Source: Deinococcus sp. YIM 77859 (GTDB lineage: Bacteria > Deinococcota > Deinococci > Deinococcales > Deinococcaceae). Taken from it: a stretch of 64,000 nucleotides of DNA. Below are positions 31,697 to 42,101 of this stretch, one piece after another. How positions within the stretch are numbered: the first letter of the stretch is position 1; every line of letters starts with the position of its first letter. A model generated the notes under the pieces. The model did no database searches. It had not been told where the DNA came from and saw only the letters and a program-made list of their open reading frames with translations. A program made the position numbers and the translations under genes. Location of the stretch: positions 404,501 through 468,500 of the forward strand of contig NZ_JQNI01000002.1 of NCBI RefSeq assembly GCF_000745175.1, read 5' to 3'.

Positions 31697-32167
31697 TTGC
31701 GCCCGCTCCTGCTGCTCGGCCTTTCCGGCGTGCTGCTGGGCTGCGCGCCCACCCAGTTCCGGGTGGAGGCCTCGCCCCAGGGCACTGATTCCCGGCTGGC
31801 CGTGGTCAAGCGGCTTGGCTGGGGCACGCCCGAAGCGTTCCGGGCAGCGCGAACCACGCTGGAGCCGCTCTGGCCCGACCTGGTCTGGCAGGGCAACGGG
31901 TGCAGCGCTCCCGAGGGCCTGGGCTTGGGCTACCGGAACGTGTTTGCCCCCGCCTGCGAGGTCCACGACTTCGCCTACGACAACCTGCGGGTGTTGGAAC
32001 CGACCGCCGCGAACCGCCGGGCGAGCGACGACGCCTTTTACGCCAACATGAGGGCCATCTGTGCCCGCAGGCTCCTGGCCGCCCAGCCCGCTTGCTTCTC
32101 GGCGGCGGCCGCCTACTATGCGGCGGTGCGTCTGCGCGGGCACACGCGGTTCGCGCCCGGTACCTGA
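31697..32167 (+). CDS. phospholipase A2-like lipoprotein
   Basis: 156 residues, starting at TTG 31697. [15 protein letters not shown] is a lipobox, so the protein is probably lipid-anchored after Cys16. The core [11 protein letters not shown]...[16 protein letters not shown] and [19 protein letters not shown] resembles prokaryotic phospholipase A2: His-Asp in CEVHDFAY and a following DDAFYxxM. Enzymes of this kind cut the sn-2 ester of phospholipids with calcium. Only six bases separate it from etfA, but the function is unrelated. No strong ribosome-binding site was seen. Confidence 0.72.
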   Translation: MRPLLLLGLSGVLLGCAPTQFRVEASPQGTDSRLAVVKRLGWGTPEAFRAARTTLEPLWPDLVWQGNGCSAPEGLGLGYRNVFAPACEVHDFAYDNLRVLEPTAANRRASDDAFYANMRAICARRLLAAQPACFSAAAAYYAAVRLRGHTRFAPGT

Positions 32168-32203
32168 ACCTCTACCCGCCCTTTCTCGCTGTTTCTCTAG
32201 GGG

Positions 32204-32950
32204 TCAGCCGATGTCCAGGACCGTGGGGTGCGCGAGACCGGCTGCCTTGGCCACACGCCAGGCCCCCCGCGCGTCGCCCTGGGCCACCCGGTCTATAAAG
32301 GCTGCGTCCCGCGCCAGCGTCGTCAAGACCCAGAAGTCTCCCCAGGCTTCCAGGCCCCACTCGGTGCGCATCGCCCTGGCTGCGGCGGCCCAGATGGGTT
32401 CGGAGAGGTGTTCCAGCGGCGCGATAAAGTGCAGTTCGCCGTCGGTGCCCGGGGTGCGGCGGACTTCCCGTTGATACTGCTCGCGCTCGCGGCGGGTCAT
32501 GGCCTCCCACGCTCCTGCCTCGCAGTACCGAGCGGGGAGTGCGCTGAACGTGTCGCGGCAACGGGTAGGCCGCACGTCGTAGCGGGTGCAGCCGCCGCTG
32601 GCAGGATCGAGCAGTGGGCAGAAGCCGACCTCCGTGCGGTGGCGCTCCACGTACACGCCCTCGTTCGGGGCGGTGCGGGCGTTGCGCAGCACCCTCCGGG
32701 CGTGCGTCTCCACACGGGCCGCCTCCTCCTCTGAGAGGGCCTGGGCGGTCACCAGGGCTTCGGCGAGGCTCACGCGGATGGGCATGTTGCAGCACGCGAA
32801 GCAGCCCGCGCCGCAGTACACGCGCCCGCCCCGTTCCTGGTAACGCGCCGTCCACGCCTGTGCCCGCCGCGTGTAGGCCGCGTAGCCCCGCTCGACTGCG
32901 GCGGTCACCCGGGTGGTGGGGGAGGGGGGAGGGGGGGAAGAATGCGTCAC
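32204..32950 (-). CDS. YkgJ-family cysteine cluster protein
   Basis: 248 residues from a GTG at 32950. The cysteine set [17 protein letters not shown] near residue 45, followed by [24 protein letters not shown] near 110-130, matches the YkgJ/UPF0153 zinc- or iron-binding domain. The C-terminal half is helical and unrecognised. The biochemical role of the family is not established. A leaderless -10 (TACCCT, 32957-32962 on the minus strand) is six bases before the GTG. It is divergent from the HD-domain gene, with both promoters within 35 bases. Confidence 0.82.
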   Translation of the reverse strand: MTHSSPPPPSPTTRVTAAVERGYAAYTRRAQAWTARYQERGGRVYCGAGCFACCNMPIRVSLAEALVTAQALSEEEAARVETHARRVLRNARTAPNEGVYVERHRTEVGFCPLLDPASGGCTRYDVRPTRCRDTFSALPARYCEAGAWEAMTRREREQYQREVRRTPGTDGELHFIAPLEHLSEPIWAAAARAMRTEWGLEAWGDFWVLTTLARDAAFIDRVAQGDARGAWRVAKAAGLAHPTVLDIG

Positions 32951-32984
32951 CGCGGCAGGGTAGCGCGGTTATACTGAACACAAG

Positions 32985-34019
32985 GTGTTCCGTCGCTCTC
33001 GTCCGCAGCCCGCGCCGACGCCCGGGCCCGACTCCCGTTCCTCCGCCGGCACGCCGCTCAGAGAGACTCCCGACGCGGCGCAGGTGCTGGGCGACCTGCT
33101 CGCCCGCCCCGATCCGGAGAGCCTGCTTCAAGGTGCCCTCGCCCATGCCGTCGCCCTGCTGGACGGACAGGCGCAGGGCTACGCCGTTCTGCGGCGCAGT
33201 CAGGACCGCGTCGCCGCGGTGTTTGGGTATCCTGAAACGTTGGTCGGCTTGGCCCTGCAAGGCCCCTGGGCGGGCGCGCGGCCTCGTCTGCTCACCGATG
33301 GCAGCCGCGAACTGTACAGCCTGAATCCTCCGGAGGTGCGGGAGCAGCTGGACCGGGCCGGTCTGCGCAGCGTGTCCCTCACCCTGGTGGTGCCGCTGGC
33401 CGACCGTGGCCGCACCCTGGGCGCGCTTGTGCTGGACCGAACCGCCCCCGCAAACCCGACCCCCGAGCAGCAAGAAGCGGTGACGCGGTGGGGCGGAATG
33501 GTCGCGCCGTTGCTGGCGCTGATGGACTCGCGTGATGAGTGGCGGCAGACCGCCCGGCAGGTGGCCAGCGCGCTGGTCGAGGCTGTCGAGAGCCGGGAGT
33601 TTGACGCGCTGGGACACGCTCAGGCGGTGGCGGAGACGGCGGTGCGCCTGGGCCGCGCCGTGGGCCTGGTCGAGCGTGAGCTGGAAGAACTGTGGTACGC
33701 CGCCACCCTGCACGACCTGGGCAAGATTCACGGGGAGGCTGGTCACGCCCAGGTGGGCGCGAACTTCCTGCACGACATTCCGCATCTCGCGCAGGCGCAA
33801 AAGGCGATCCGGCATCACCACGAACGCTGGGACGGCCAGGGCGAACCCGCCGGGCTGGCCGGAGAGGATATTCCCCTGTATGCCCGCATTCTGGCGGTAG
33901 CGGACACCGCCGTACGGCTCGGAGACCTGGAGCGCGTCCGGGCCCAGGCCGGCCAGAGCCTCGATCCCCGCCTGGTCGAGCTGCTGGAAAGGCTGCCGCT
34001 CGACCGGGCTCAGGGCTAG
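32985..34019 (+). CDS. GAF-like and HD-domain (HD-GYP-related) protein
   Basis: 344 residues. Residues about 30-175 look like a GAF-type sensor (ending TLGALVLDR). The second half has the HD phosphohydrolase pattern: [54 protein letters not shown]. In HD-GYP cyclic-di-GMP phosphodiesterases the loop reads HHExxDGxGYP; here GYP is GEP, and the DAM...RPYR segment after VADT is missing. It may be inactive or have another substrate. GTG start at 32985, with TATACT at 32970-32975. The gene ends just before an IS relic, so loss of its original 3' end is possible. Confidence 0.75.
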   Translation: MFRRSRPQPAPTPGPDSRSSAGTPLRETPDAAQVLGDLLARPDPESLLQGALAHAVALLDGQAQGYAVLRRSQDRVAAVFGYPETLVGLALQGPWAGARPRLLTDGSRELYSLNPPEVREQLDRAGLRSVSLTLVVPLADRGRTLGALVLDRTAPANPTPEQQEAVTRWGGMVAPLLALMDSRDEWRQTARQVASALVEAVESREFDALGHAQAVAETAVRLGRAVGLVERELEELWYAATLHDLGKIHGEAGHAQVGANFLHDIPHLAQAQKAIRHHHERWDGQGEPAGLAGEDIPLYARILAVADTAVRLGDLERVRAQAGQSLDPRLVELLERLPLDRAQG

Positions 34020-34039
34020 CGGAAGCAGTGGGCCTAGGC

Positions 34040-34437
34040 GGAGCGTTCTACTCGTCACTCTCGGTACGATCTCAACGAAGCTGGTCGCCATGCCGAACGA
34101 CTGCCGCCGCATTCTGGGGGGCGAGGTGCGTGAACGCCTCATCAGTTCCCTCGGCTGTCGGCCAGGGGGCACCTGTGGACTTCGGCGTACCACATCGGGT
34201 CGGCAGGAAGCGTGTCCAGCGAGGTCATTCAGCGCTCTCACCTCAGCTGGCGAGTTCGTGGAGGCACCCCGCTTCTTCAAAAAGGCCGAGCGCAAGATGG
34301 GGCGACTCCAGCGCGAAGCCAGCAGGAAGAAGAACCCCCTGCTGCGGGGCATGGACGGAGCCTTCAGTGAGGGACATGGGGTTGCCCCTACCCACTGACC
34401 CGGGAAGCCTCGGGCTTCCAGTTCGTGGAGTCGTCAC
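34040..34437 (+). mobile_element. decayed IS200/IS605-family element (tnpA-tnpB relic)
   Basis: Pieces of both transposon proteins lie in order but in different frames. From 34062 RYDLN, then after a 1-base shift [22 protein letters not shown]: the N-terminus of TnpA (Y1 transposase). From 34170 [22 protein letters not shown]: the C-terminus of TnpA. From 34226 to 34332 [20 protein letters not shown] with [12 protein letters not shown]: a middle piece of TnpB. Catalytic parts of both are gone. At 34403-34419 GGAAGCC-TCG-GGCTTCC forms the kind of subterminal hairpin found at the right end of these elements, and the likely right tip is TCAC at 34434-34437. The left tip is uncertain. Confidence 0.72.
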
Positions 34438-34467
34438 TTCCCCGCTGGTCCCCGCTATGATGCGCGG

Positions 34468-35298
34468 GTGACTCCGGGCGGCCTGCCAACCCACCGTTTT
34501 CCTGTGCTGGAAGCCCGTTTCGGTCCTCTGACTCCGGTGGACGCGGGCATGCAGAGCCGGGTCTACACCACTTCGGCCGGTGACCTGGTGGTGAAGGTGT
34601 ACCGCAACCAGCAGGGTGAACACCGCCTCGAAGCGCAGAACATGCGCCGCGCTCAGCTGGGTGCCTGGGTGGTGGATACCGTGGAGGCTGACGGGATCGA
34701 GGCGCTTATCATGCGGCGCTTTCCGGGCCATCCGCTGCGAGCGGCCGATATTCCCGCGGCGCTTCCCCGCCTGCGCGAGATTCTGGCCGCACTCCACCGC
34801 GACCGGCAGGGCTGTGTGGACCTGCGGCGGCTGCGCGAGCGCCTGAAACGGTTTCGCAGCGCCCTGGCGGCCTATCCCCTTGACGACCTGTTCGACGCGG
34901 TGGAGCTGCCGTTGGAGCGCGGCCTGCTCGACCAGCCCGCGGCGTTTTGTCACCTCGACCTGTGGCACGACAACATCCTGATTTCTGCGAGTGGCGAGGT
35001 GCTGGTGATCGACTGGACCAAGGCGGGCTGGGACGACCCGCTGCGTGACCTGGCCCTGCTGAAAACCGGCACCCTGGACCTCCTCAGCCCTGAAGCCAGC
35101 CTGAACGCGGCCCTGACGTTTCTGCCCGACCACACGCCCCCGACCCTCACCCGGCTGCGGGCCTACCTCGCCCACACCTATCTGCACGACCTGTACTGGT
35201 TTTTGATGAATGAGCCCTACGAGTTCGACCGTCAGCGGCAGCTCAAGCTCCCCCGCGCGCGGCACGTGCTGGCTCGTCTCCCGGCAGCGTCGCCGTGA
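34468..35298 (+). CDS. aminoglycoside-phosphotransferase-fold kinase
   Basis: 276 residues from a GTG at 34468, with TATGAT (34456-34461) six bases upstream. The N-lobe has VVKVYRN with the probable ATP-binding Lys; the C-lobe has [12 protein letters not shown] (catalytic Asp and Asn) and [20 protein letters not shown]. This is the APH/choline-kinase/fructosamine-kinase fold. The substrate is not visible; neighbours give no hint, and resistance should not be assumed. Its stop overlaps the start region of the upp leader only slightly, so the genes may be cotranscribed. Confidence 0.83.
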   Translation: MTPGGLPTHRFPVLEARFGPLTPVDAGMQSRVYTTSAGDLVVKVYRNQQGEHRLEAQNMRRAQLGAWVVDTVEADGIEALIMRRFPGHPLRAADIPAALPRLREILAALHRDRQGCVDLRRLRERLKRFRSALAAYPLDDLFDAVELPLERGLLDQPAAFCHLDLWHDNILISASGEVLVIDWTKAGWDDPLRDLALLKTGTLDLLSPEASLNAALTFLPDHTPPTLTRLRAYLAHTYLHDLYWFLMNEPYEFDRQRQLKLPRARHVLARLPAASP

Positions 35299-35324
35299 AC
35301 GGCCTGGCCGGGTATCGTGAGGCT

Positions 35325-35948
<624 letters not shown>

Positions 35949-36012
35949 GGCGGCGCGGGCTTTGGCCTAGCCCTGTTTTTTGCCCCCGGCTCCTTTAGAA
36001 TCCCGTCAGCTT

Positions 36013-37143
<1,131 letters not shown>

Positions 37144-37190
37144 GCGCTGCGCCGGGTCCCTCCTCGCCGCCCTTTGATAGCGTGACCGGG

Positions 37191-38339
37191 ATGAGTGACC
37201 CGAGTGGACCCAAACGCATCGTCCTGGCTTTCGGCACGCGGCCTGAGGCGACCAAGATGGCGCCCGTCTATGCGGCGCTGGCGCAGCAGCCCGGCCTGAC
37301 ACCGCTCATTCTCTCCACCGGCCAGCAGCGCCAGATGCTCGATGAGGCGCTGGCCGTCTTCGGTCTCACTCCCGATGAGGACCTGAACGTGATGACCGAA
37401 CGGCAGACCCTTGCGGACCTGACCGCCCGCATCGTGCCGCAGGCCGGGCGCCGGTTGCGTGAGCTGGGCGCCGATATGGTCTTGGTGCACGGGGATACGA
37501 CGACCTCCTTTTGCGTGGCCCTCAGCGCCTTTTACGAGGGGATTCCGGTGGGGCACGTTGAAGCGGGGCTGCGCAGCGGCAACCTGCGGGAACCCTTTCC
37601 CGAGGAGGCCAACCGCCGCCTGACGGGCGTGCTGACCACCCTGGACTTCGCGCCCACCCCGGGGAGCCGGGCCAACCTGCTGCGCGAGGGCAAGCCCGAA
37701 GAGGGCATCTTTGTGACCGGGCAAACTGCGGTAGACGCTGTGCGCGAGGTGGCCGGGCGGGTTCCCCTGCGCCCCGAATGGCAGGCCCGGCGGGCAGCCG
37801 GGCAGCGCCTGGTCACCGTGACCATGCACCGGCGCGAGAACCTGCCCGTGATGGGGGAGATGGCGCAGGCCCTGGCCGCGGTGGCGCGCGCTCATCCCGA
37901 GTGCTACTTCGTGTATCCGGTGCACCTGAATCCGGCGGTGCAGGAGGCGGTGCGCCCCGCCCTGAGTGACCTTCCCAACTTCGAACTGACAGACCCCCTG
38001 GACTACGCGAACATGGCGCCCCTGATGGCCGCTTCCACCCTGCTGGCCACCGACAGCGGCGGCCTTCAGGAGGAGGGCGCGGCGCTCGGCGTGCCGGTCG
38101 CCGTGCTGCGCAACGTGACCGAGCGGCCCGAGGGGGTAGAGGCGGGCGTGCTGGTGCTTGCCGGAAATGATCCCCAGCAGATGCGCGCTGTCCTCAGCGA
38201 CCTGCTGAGCGACGAAACGCGCCTGGCCCGGATGCGCGAGGCCCGCAATCCGTACGGGGACGGGCAGGCTGCCCGGCGGATTGCGCAGGCCATCGCCTGG
38301 TTTTTCGGACAAGCCGAGCGCCCCGCCGATTGGGCCTAA
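37191..38339 (+). CDS. wecB: UDP-N-acetylglucosamine 2-epimerase (non-hydrolysing)
   Basis: 382 residues. [21 protein letters not shown] at the N-terminus, [50 protein letters not shown] and [33 protein letters not shown] are all diagnostic. It interconverts UDP-GlcNAc and UDP-ManNAc for cell-surface polymers. TAGCGT (37178-37183) is seven bases before the ATG. The frame is open far upstream inside the previous gene but encodes only Arg/Gly-rich shadow sequence there. Confidence 0.95.
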   Translation: MSDPSGPKRIVLAFGTRPEATKMAPVYAALAQQPGLTPLILSTGQQRQMLDEALAVFGLTPDEDLNVMTERQTLADLTARIVPQAGRRLRELGADMVLVHGDTTTSFCVALSAFYEGIPVGHVEAGLRSGNLREPFPEEANRRLTGVLTTLDFAPTPGSRANLLREGKPEEGIFVTGQTAVDAVREVAGRVPLRPEWQARRAAGQRLVTVTMHRRENLPVMGEMAQALAAVARAHPECYFVYPVHLNPAVQEAVRPALSDLPNFELTDPLDYANMAPLMAASTLLATDSGGLQEEGAALGVPVAVLRNVTERPEGVEAGVLVLAGNDPQQMRAVLSDLLSDETRLARMREARNPYGDGQAARRIAQAIAWFFGQAERPADWA

Positions 38340-38377
38340 GGGGAGACGCCTGGGCCGCGCCCTATTCTGGGCACAAC

Positions 38378-39346
38378 GTGAGTGACGCGCCCTCTTTCCT
38401 GTCTTCCCCCTCCTGCGCGCGCTACGCCGCCGTTTTGAACCCCAACGCTGGGCGTGGACTGGCGGCGCGCGTGTGGCCACGGCTAGAAGCCGAGCTGTAT
38501 GCCCGCGGGCTTTCTTTCGAGCCCATCACCGAGCCAAGCGGGTCAGCGGCCCTGGCACGGGTAGGGGCGCTCCCGCCGGACGTGGGGATCTTGGCCGTCG
38601 GTGGCGACGGCACAGTCGGCGCCCTGCTGCCGGCCTTGGTGGGCACCGGCAGAGCGCTGGGCATCGTGCCGCTGGGGAGCGGGAATGATTTTGCGGGCAT
38701 GCTGGGCCTGCGAGCAGGAGACTTCAGGGCGGCGCTCAGCCGGCTCGCGGGCCCGCCGCAACGGGTAGACGCCTTGCGGGCCACCATCCTGGCAGGGGAA
38801 GGCGCCGGAACTTCGCGTCTCCTGATCAATGGGCTGGGCCTGGGCTTTGACGCGCAGGTCGCGGCCCTGATGAACCGCACTCCGGCCGCCCTGCCCGGTT
38901 TCGGCCGCTACGTTTGGGCGGCCCTCGGCGCACTGCGTGACCTGCGCCTAACATCCGTGGCGGTTGAGGTCGACGGGGAGGAACTGTATGTCGGGCCCAG
39001 CGCCCTGACCGCCGTGATGAACGGCACCCGCTACGGCGGCGGCTTTCACATCAGCCCGGCGTCAGACCCGAGAGACGGGCGCCTCAATGTGCTGGCGAGC
39101 GGCCCACTCACCCGCCGTCAGCTTCTGGCGTTGATGGGCCGCGTGTTGCCCGGCCGGCACCTGGGGCATCCGCAGGTGTACCACCGAGCGGGCCGCGTGG
39201 TCACGGTGCGCTGGGCACAGCCCATGGCGCTCCACCTCGACGGCGACCCGGCCGGGCAGGTGACCGCGCTCCAGGTGGAGGTGTTGCCGGGCGCCGTGAC
39301 CCTCCTCAACGGTACCGGCGGCCCTCAACCTCCTCATGAACCCTGA
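38378..39346 (+). CDS. diacylglycerol/sphingosine kinase-like lipid kinase (DagK/YegS)
   Basis: 322 residues from GTG 38378. [12 protein letters not shown] near residue 15, [19 protein letters not shown] and [16 protein letters not shown] are the nucleotide-binding motifs of the DAGK catalytic domain; the C-terminal beta domain has [22 protein letters not shown]. Such enzymes phosphorylate lipids such as diacylglycerol in membrane recycling. TATTCT (38363-38368) is nine bases before the GTG. A longer frame starts earlier, but its first residues lie in the wecB end. Confidence 0.88.
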   Translation: MSDAPSFLSSPSCARYAAVLNPNAGRGLAARVWPRLEAELYARGLSFEPITEPSGSAALARVGALPPDVGILAVGGDGTVGALLPALVGTGRALGIVPLGSGNDFAGMLGLRAGDFRAALSRLAGPPQRVDALRATILAGEGAGTSRLLINGLGLGFDAQVAALMNRTPAALPGFGRYVWAALGALRDLRLTSVAVEVDGEELYVGPSALTAVMNGTRYGGGFHISPASDPRDGRLNVLASGPLTRRQLLALMGRVLPGRHLGHPQVYHRAGRVVTVRWAQPMALHLDGDPAGQVTALQVEVLPGAVTLLNGTGGPQPPHEP

Positions 39347-39432
39347 CTAAATGCAAAGGATTTCACAAAACGACAGGATGGAGCCGTTCCACTCGAAAGG
39401 TTGTCACGTCCTCCCTGCAAAGGAGCGCTCCT

Positions 39433-41217
39433 ATGAAGAAGCCTGTCGCCCGGCGGCTGCTGGCCGCAAGCCTGAGTCTCCTCCTCGCCGCCTGCGGACA
39501 ATCGCCGGTTGACGCACCGGCCGGGCCGAATCCGTATGCGGCTGGGGCCAGCTTTCCCTGGTCCTACACGCCCGCACCCGACCAACTCACGCCCCTCAGC
39601 CTGACACCCGGCGAAAACACCCTCTACTACGAACCCATTCTGGCGGCCACAAACGGTTGGGGGCCGGTGGAGATCGACCGCAGCAACGGCGAACACCGCG
39701 CTGGCGACGGCCGAACACTCACCCTCAACGGCAAAACCTACCGCCGGGGATTCGGTGTGCACGCGAGCAGCGAACTGCGCTTTGGCCTGAAGGGGACGGG
39801 CGCCGTGTGTACCCGCTTTACCGTGGAGGTCGGCGTTGACGATGAGGTGGGACGCCGGGGAAGCGTGGTGTTCCAGGTCTATCTGGACGGAGAAAAGGCG
39901 TACGACAGTGGCGTGATGACCGGCGCGAGCGCGACCCAGCGGGTAGAATTGGGTATAGCGGGCAAGCAGGAACTGCGGCTGGTGGTGACGGACGCCGGCG
40001 ACGGCATCAACTACGATCACGCCGACTGGGCCAACCCGAAGGTGTTTTGCCAAAAGGACGCCCCGCCCTCTCCGGGCAGTCTGGACGCGACCTTTGCGGT
40101 GGGTGGACGCGCGGCCGTGGGAGGTGTGGACGCCGCGCTTGAGGCGGGCACCAATGTGCTCCTGGCCGACACCGCCGGGGGTGACTTCGCGCTGCGGCGC
40201 CTCCTCCCCAACGGCGATCTGCGCGAAGTTCGTGCGGATCTGGGGGGCCAAGACGCGGCATTTGCAATTGCCCGGCAGCCCGACGGCCGGATTGTGGTGG
40301 CTGGGCAGAGCGGTGATGCTGTGGCCCTGGTGCGCTACAACCCTGACTTGACCCTGGACGACTCTTTTGGCACGGCTGGGAAAGTCGTGACCGCGCTGGG
40401 AGGCAGCGCAGCGGCCTACGCTGTGGCCGTGCAGCCTGACGGCGGGCTTGTGGTGGCGGGCAGGATCAACCGGGTCGTGCCGCCCGATCCCGAGCCGCAC
40501 GCCGACGGAGTGGTGCTGCGGTACAACGCGAACGGCCAGCTTGATCCGACGTTCGGTACGGGCGGGCGCGTCTTTCTGAGCTTCGATGTCCCCACTGCTC
40601 CCACCGAGGACGAGGCGCGGGCGGTCACGGTCCAGCCCGACGGCAAGATCGTGGTCGCAGGGAAGTCCGATGCTCCGGGAGGCGCAACCGGCTGGCTGTT
40701 GGCGCGGCTGAACCCCAATGGAAGCCTGGACACGACCTTTGCGCAAAACGGTGCCGAACGGGGCGGCTACTACGGTCTGTTCAATGACGTGGTGCTGGAG
40801 CCGGATGGCGATATCGTCGCGGTGGGGTACGAGGGCCGCTTCGTCGCGAGCGGTGTGGTGCGGCGGTACCGCTCCGACGGTTCCCTACAGGCCGCAGCAA
40901 CCGTGCGGTTCTCTGAGGGCAGCCCGGCGAGCCAGAACACCCTGAGTGACGTGTGGCTCCAGCCTGACGGCAAGCTGCTGGTGGGCGGTATGGGCCGGGC
41001 GGACAGCTCCAGCTCGGCCACGCAGTACGGTCTAGCCCGGCTTAAGCCAGACCTCAGCCTCGACCCCAGCTTCGGTACAGGGGGCCAGGTGCTGACGGGG
41101 CTGCCGGTCACCTTCTTGCCCGAGGGGCTTCCCGCCACGCCCCTCGGTGCGCTTTTGCAGCAGCCTGACGGCAAGATCATCGTGGTGAGCGGGCAGACCG
41201 CGCGCTACTGGCCTTAG
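39433..41217 (+). CDS. NPCBM-domain and delta-60 repeat lipoprotein
   Basis: 594 residues. MKKPVARRLLAASLSLLLAACGQ gives a lipobox with the lipidated Cys at 21. Residues about 60-200 match an NPCBM-like carbohydrate-binding domain (LNGKTYRRGFGVHASSELRF; FTVEVGVDDEVGRRGSVVFQVYLDG). From about 210 on there are repeats of 'PDGKIVVAGxS...LARLNPNGSLDTTFxxxG', the delta-60 repeat, probably a beta-propeller. The surface location and sugar binding are inferred. The ribosome-binding site is inside a perfect palindrome AGGAGCGCTCCT at 39421-39432, directly before the ATG. Confidence 0.85.
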   Translation: MKKPVARRLLAASLSLLLAACGQSPVDAPAGPNPYAAGASFPWSYTPAPDQLTPLSLTPGENTLYYEPILAATNGWGPVEIDRSNGEHRAGDGRTLTLNGKTYRRGFGVHASSELRFGLKGTGAVCTRFTVEVGVDDEVGRRGSVVFQVYLDGEKAYDSGVMTGASATQRVELGIAGKQELRLVVTDAGDGINYDHADWANPKVFCQKDAPPSPGSLDATFAVGGRAAVGGVDAALEAGTNVLLADTAGGDFALRRLLPNGDLREVRADLGGQDAAFAIARQPDGRIVVAGQSGDAVALVRYNPDLTLDDSFGTAGKVVTALGGSAAAYAVAVQPDGGLVVAGRINRVVPPDPEPHADGVVLRYNANGQLDPTFGTGGRVFLSFDVPTAPTEDEARAVTVQPDGKIVVAGKSDAPGGATGWLLARLNPNGSLDTTFAQNGAERGGYYGLFNDVVLEPDGDIVAVGYEGRFVASGVVRRYRSDGSLQAAATVRFSEGSPASQNTLSDVWLQPDGKLLVGGMGRADSSSSATQYGLARLKPDLSLDPSFGTGGQVLTGLPVTFLPEGLPATPLGALLQQPDGKIIVVSGQTARYWP

Positions 41218-41233
41218 CGACCTCCCCAAACGA

Positions 41234-41262
41234 GAGGTGCGAGGCGTGATCCCTCGCACCTC
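41234..41262. terminator. bidirectional hairpin between convergent genes
   Basis: GAGGTGCGAGG (41234-41244) and CCTCGCACCTC (41252-41262) form a perfect 11-bp stem with a 7-base loop, placed between the stops of the lipoprotein gene (+) and the TPR gene (-). T-tracts are weak on both strands. Confidence 0.65.
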
Positions 41263-41274
41263 CAGCGCTGCCGC

Positions 41275-41985
41275 TTACTGCAAGCTCGCGAGCTTCGCCT
41301 TCGCGGCCTCTAGGTCACGTTTTTCCCAGTAGGTGTCGGCGGGTAGGCTCACGGCTTTTTGAAGCTGCGCGATGGCCCCCGCCTTGTTGCCCTGGAGCAG
41401 CAGGGCGTTGGCGTACTCGATGCGGTGGATGGCGACGTTGGGTTCCAGCGCGATGGCCTTTTCAAAGTTGGGAACAATCTGGTTCTTTTTGGCGCCCGTG
41501 AGCAGGGTGGCGGCTCCGCCCTTGCTGACCAGGTTGGCGTGCCACAAGCCCAGGGCCACATACGCGCTGGCCATATTGGGTTTGAGCCTCAGCGCCTGTT
41601 CCAGGTTCTTTTTCATATCTCCGGCCAGGTTCAGGCTTTGGAGAATGCCAACGAACTGCGCCAAGCGGCCTTGTGCTCGGGCCAACTCGAAGTAGGCGTC
41701 GGCGTTGTTCGCGTCCTTGGCGATGGCCTGCCGGGCGTACTCCTGCGCCTTGGCAAAGAGGGCTTTTTTCTGCGCGTCGGGGCTGACGCTGGCACCCGCC
41801 GTGGTGGCCTCGGCGGCAAGCGCAAACCCGGCGCTGGTGTTGAGGGCCGCAGCGGCATTGGCCGCCTCCTGCCACTTGCCCTGGTCATACAGGCTCTGCG
41901 CGGCCTGGAGACTTTGGGCGCTGGCGGGCGCCGCCACAGCCAAGGCGAGGGGCACGAGGGCGAAACGCAAGGGAGATAGACGCAT
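41275..41985 (-). CDS. exported TPR-repeat protein
   Basis: 236 residues from the ATG at 41985, with AGGAGG four bases upstream. The signal peptide MRLSPLRFALVPLALAVAAPASA precedes helical repeats of the TPR kind (AQSLYDQGKWQEAANAAAAL; KDANNADAYFELARAQGRLAQF; NMASAYVALGLWHANL; ALEPNVAIHRIEYANALLLQGNKAGAIAQL). It is probably a periplasmic scaffold; the partner is unknown. The divergent gene at 42102 also encodes a TPR-rich protein. Confidence 0.83.
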   Translation of the reverse strand: MRLSPLRFALVPLALAVAAPASAQSLQAAQSLYDQGKWQEAANAAAALNTSAGFALAAEATTAGASVSPDAQKKALFAKAQEYARQAIAKDANNADAYFELARAQGRLAQFVGILQSLNLAGDMKKNLEQALRLKPNMASAYVALGLWHANLVSKGGAATLLTGAKKNQIVPNFEKAIALEPNVAIHRIEYANALLLQGNKAGAIAQLQKAVSLPADTYWEKRDLEAAKAKLASLQ

Positions 41986-42027
41986 GTTTCCTCCTGTGGA
42001 ACCGACAAATTGCTGAAAACTGGACCG

Positions 42028-42057
42028 AGTATACACAGTTCGGGCTGTGGCGTTGCA
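42028..42057 (-). promoter_or_regulatory. putative promoter of the TPR gene
   Basis: On the minus strand TGCAAC (42057-42052), 18 bases, then TATACT (42033-42028), preceded by TG (extended -10). It lies 43 bases before the ATG and so gives a leader of about 35 bases. Confidence 0.5.
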
Positions 42058-42101
42058 CCCGGTTCAAGATGGGGGGAGGGGAATGCTAGGCTCGCCCCAC
42101 T

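Noticed and set aside
34090..34398. Intact 102-residue gene in the IS relic
   Set aside because: The frame mixes TnpA and TnpB fragments with unrelated sequence and lacks a ribosome-binding site or leaderless promoter.
39334..40746. 470-codon minus-strand frame over the delta-60 lipoprotein gene
   Set aside because: Shadow of a repeat gene; no start signal, and the plus strand has the signal peptide and domains.
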